This document shows positions 5,947 to 5,948 of a stretch of DNA of 5,948 nt, piece after piece. The position numbers were made by a program, and so were the translations under genes. The stretch spans positions 1-5,948 of the forward strand of contig CATZTY010000071.1 of the NCBI GenBank assembly GCA_958424475.1, given 5' to 3'. This DNA comes from an uncultured Collinsella sp. GTDB taxonomy: Bacteria; Actinomycetota; Coriobacteriia; Coriobacteriales; Coriobacteriaceae. The notes below the pieces were generated by a model. The model did no database searches and was not told the DNA's origin. It saw only the letters and a program-made list of their open reading frames with translations. Position 1 is the stretch's first letter. Every line of letters begins with the position of its first letter.

Positions 5947-5948
5947 AA

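Noticed and set aside
5947..5948. Possible FMN riboswitch ahead of the S component
   Set aside because: Only 2 nt upstream of the start codon are in the window, so nothing can be claimed.

Overview
The window looks like chromosomal DNA from a fairly GC-rich actinobacterium. My best guess is a gut Coriobacteriia member such as Collinsella. That guess rests on base composition, strong AGGAGG-type ribosome binding sites, a fused two-domain ECF ATPase and the argC-argJ order. It is an inference, not a proven assignment. All real genes read leftwards (minus strand), so the biological order runs from the right end to the left end.

Right block (about 5946 to 1632, one probable operon): an ECF-type vitamin importer and two small split-barrel proteins. 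The order is a RibU-like substrate-binding membrane protein (S component), a single polypeptide carrying both ATPases (EcfA1-EcfA2 fusion), the transmembrane coupling protein EcfT, then two tandem paralogues of the pyridoxamine-5'-phosphate-oxidase-like (FMN-binding split barrel) superfamily. S/A overlap by 4 nt (ATGA) and A/T by 1 nt (TGATG). The gaps to the two barrel genes are 30 and 44 nt, and each barrel gene has its own ribosome binding site. A long perfect GC-rich hairpin at 1632-1685 closes the block. If the S component really takes riboflavin, the operon would couple flavin uptake to two likely flavin-binding proteins. The promoter and any FMN riboswitch would lie just outside the right edge.

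Left block (about 1587 to 1): the start of an arginine biosynthesis operon, argC (complete) followed by argJ (only the first 86 codons are in the window). Upstream of argC is a convincing ArgR operator: a TGCAT-N4-ATGCA palindrome plus a degenerate second box exactly 21 bp away. A weak extended -10 and a leader hairpin next to the argC ribosome binding site follow. A 135-nt argC-argJ spacer contains an imperfect hairpin followed by six T residues, possibly a partial terminator.

No tRNA, rRNA, CRISPR array, insertion sequence or phage gene was seen. I see no wholly new system. The most interesting points are the flavin-themed operon structure, the insertion in the fused ATPase and the ARG operator architecture.
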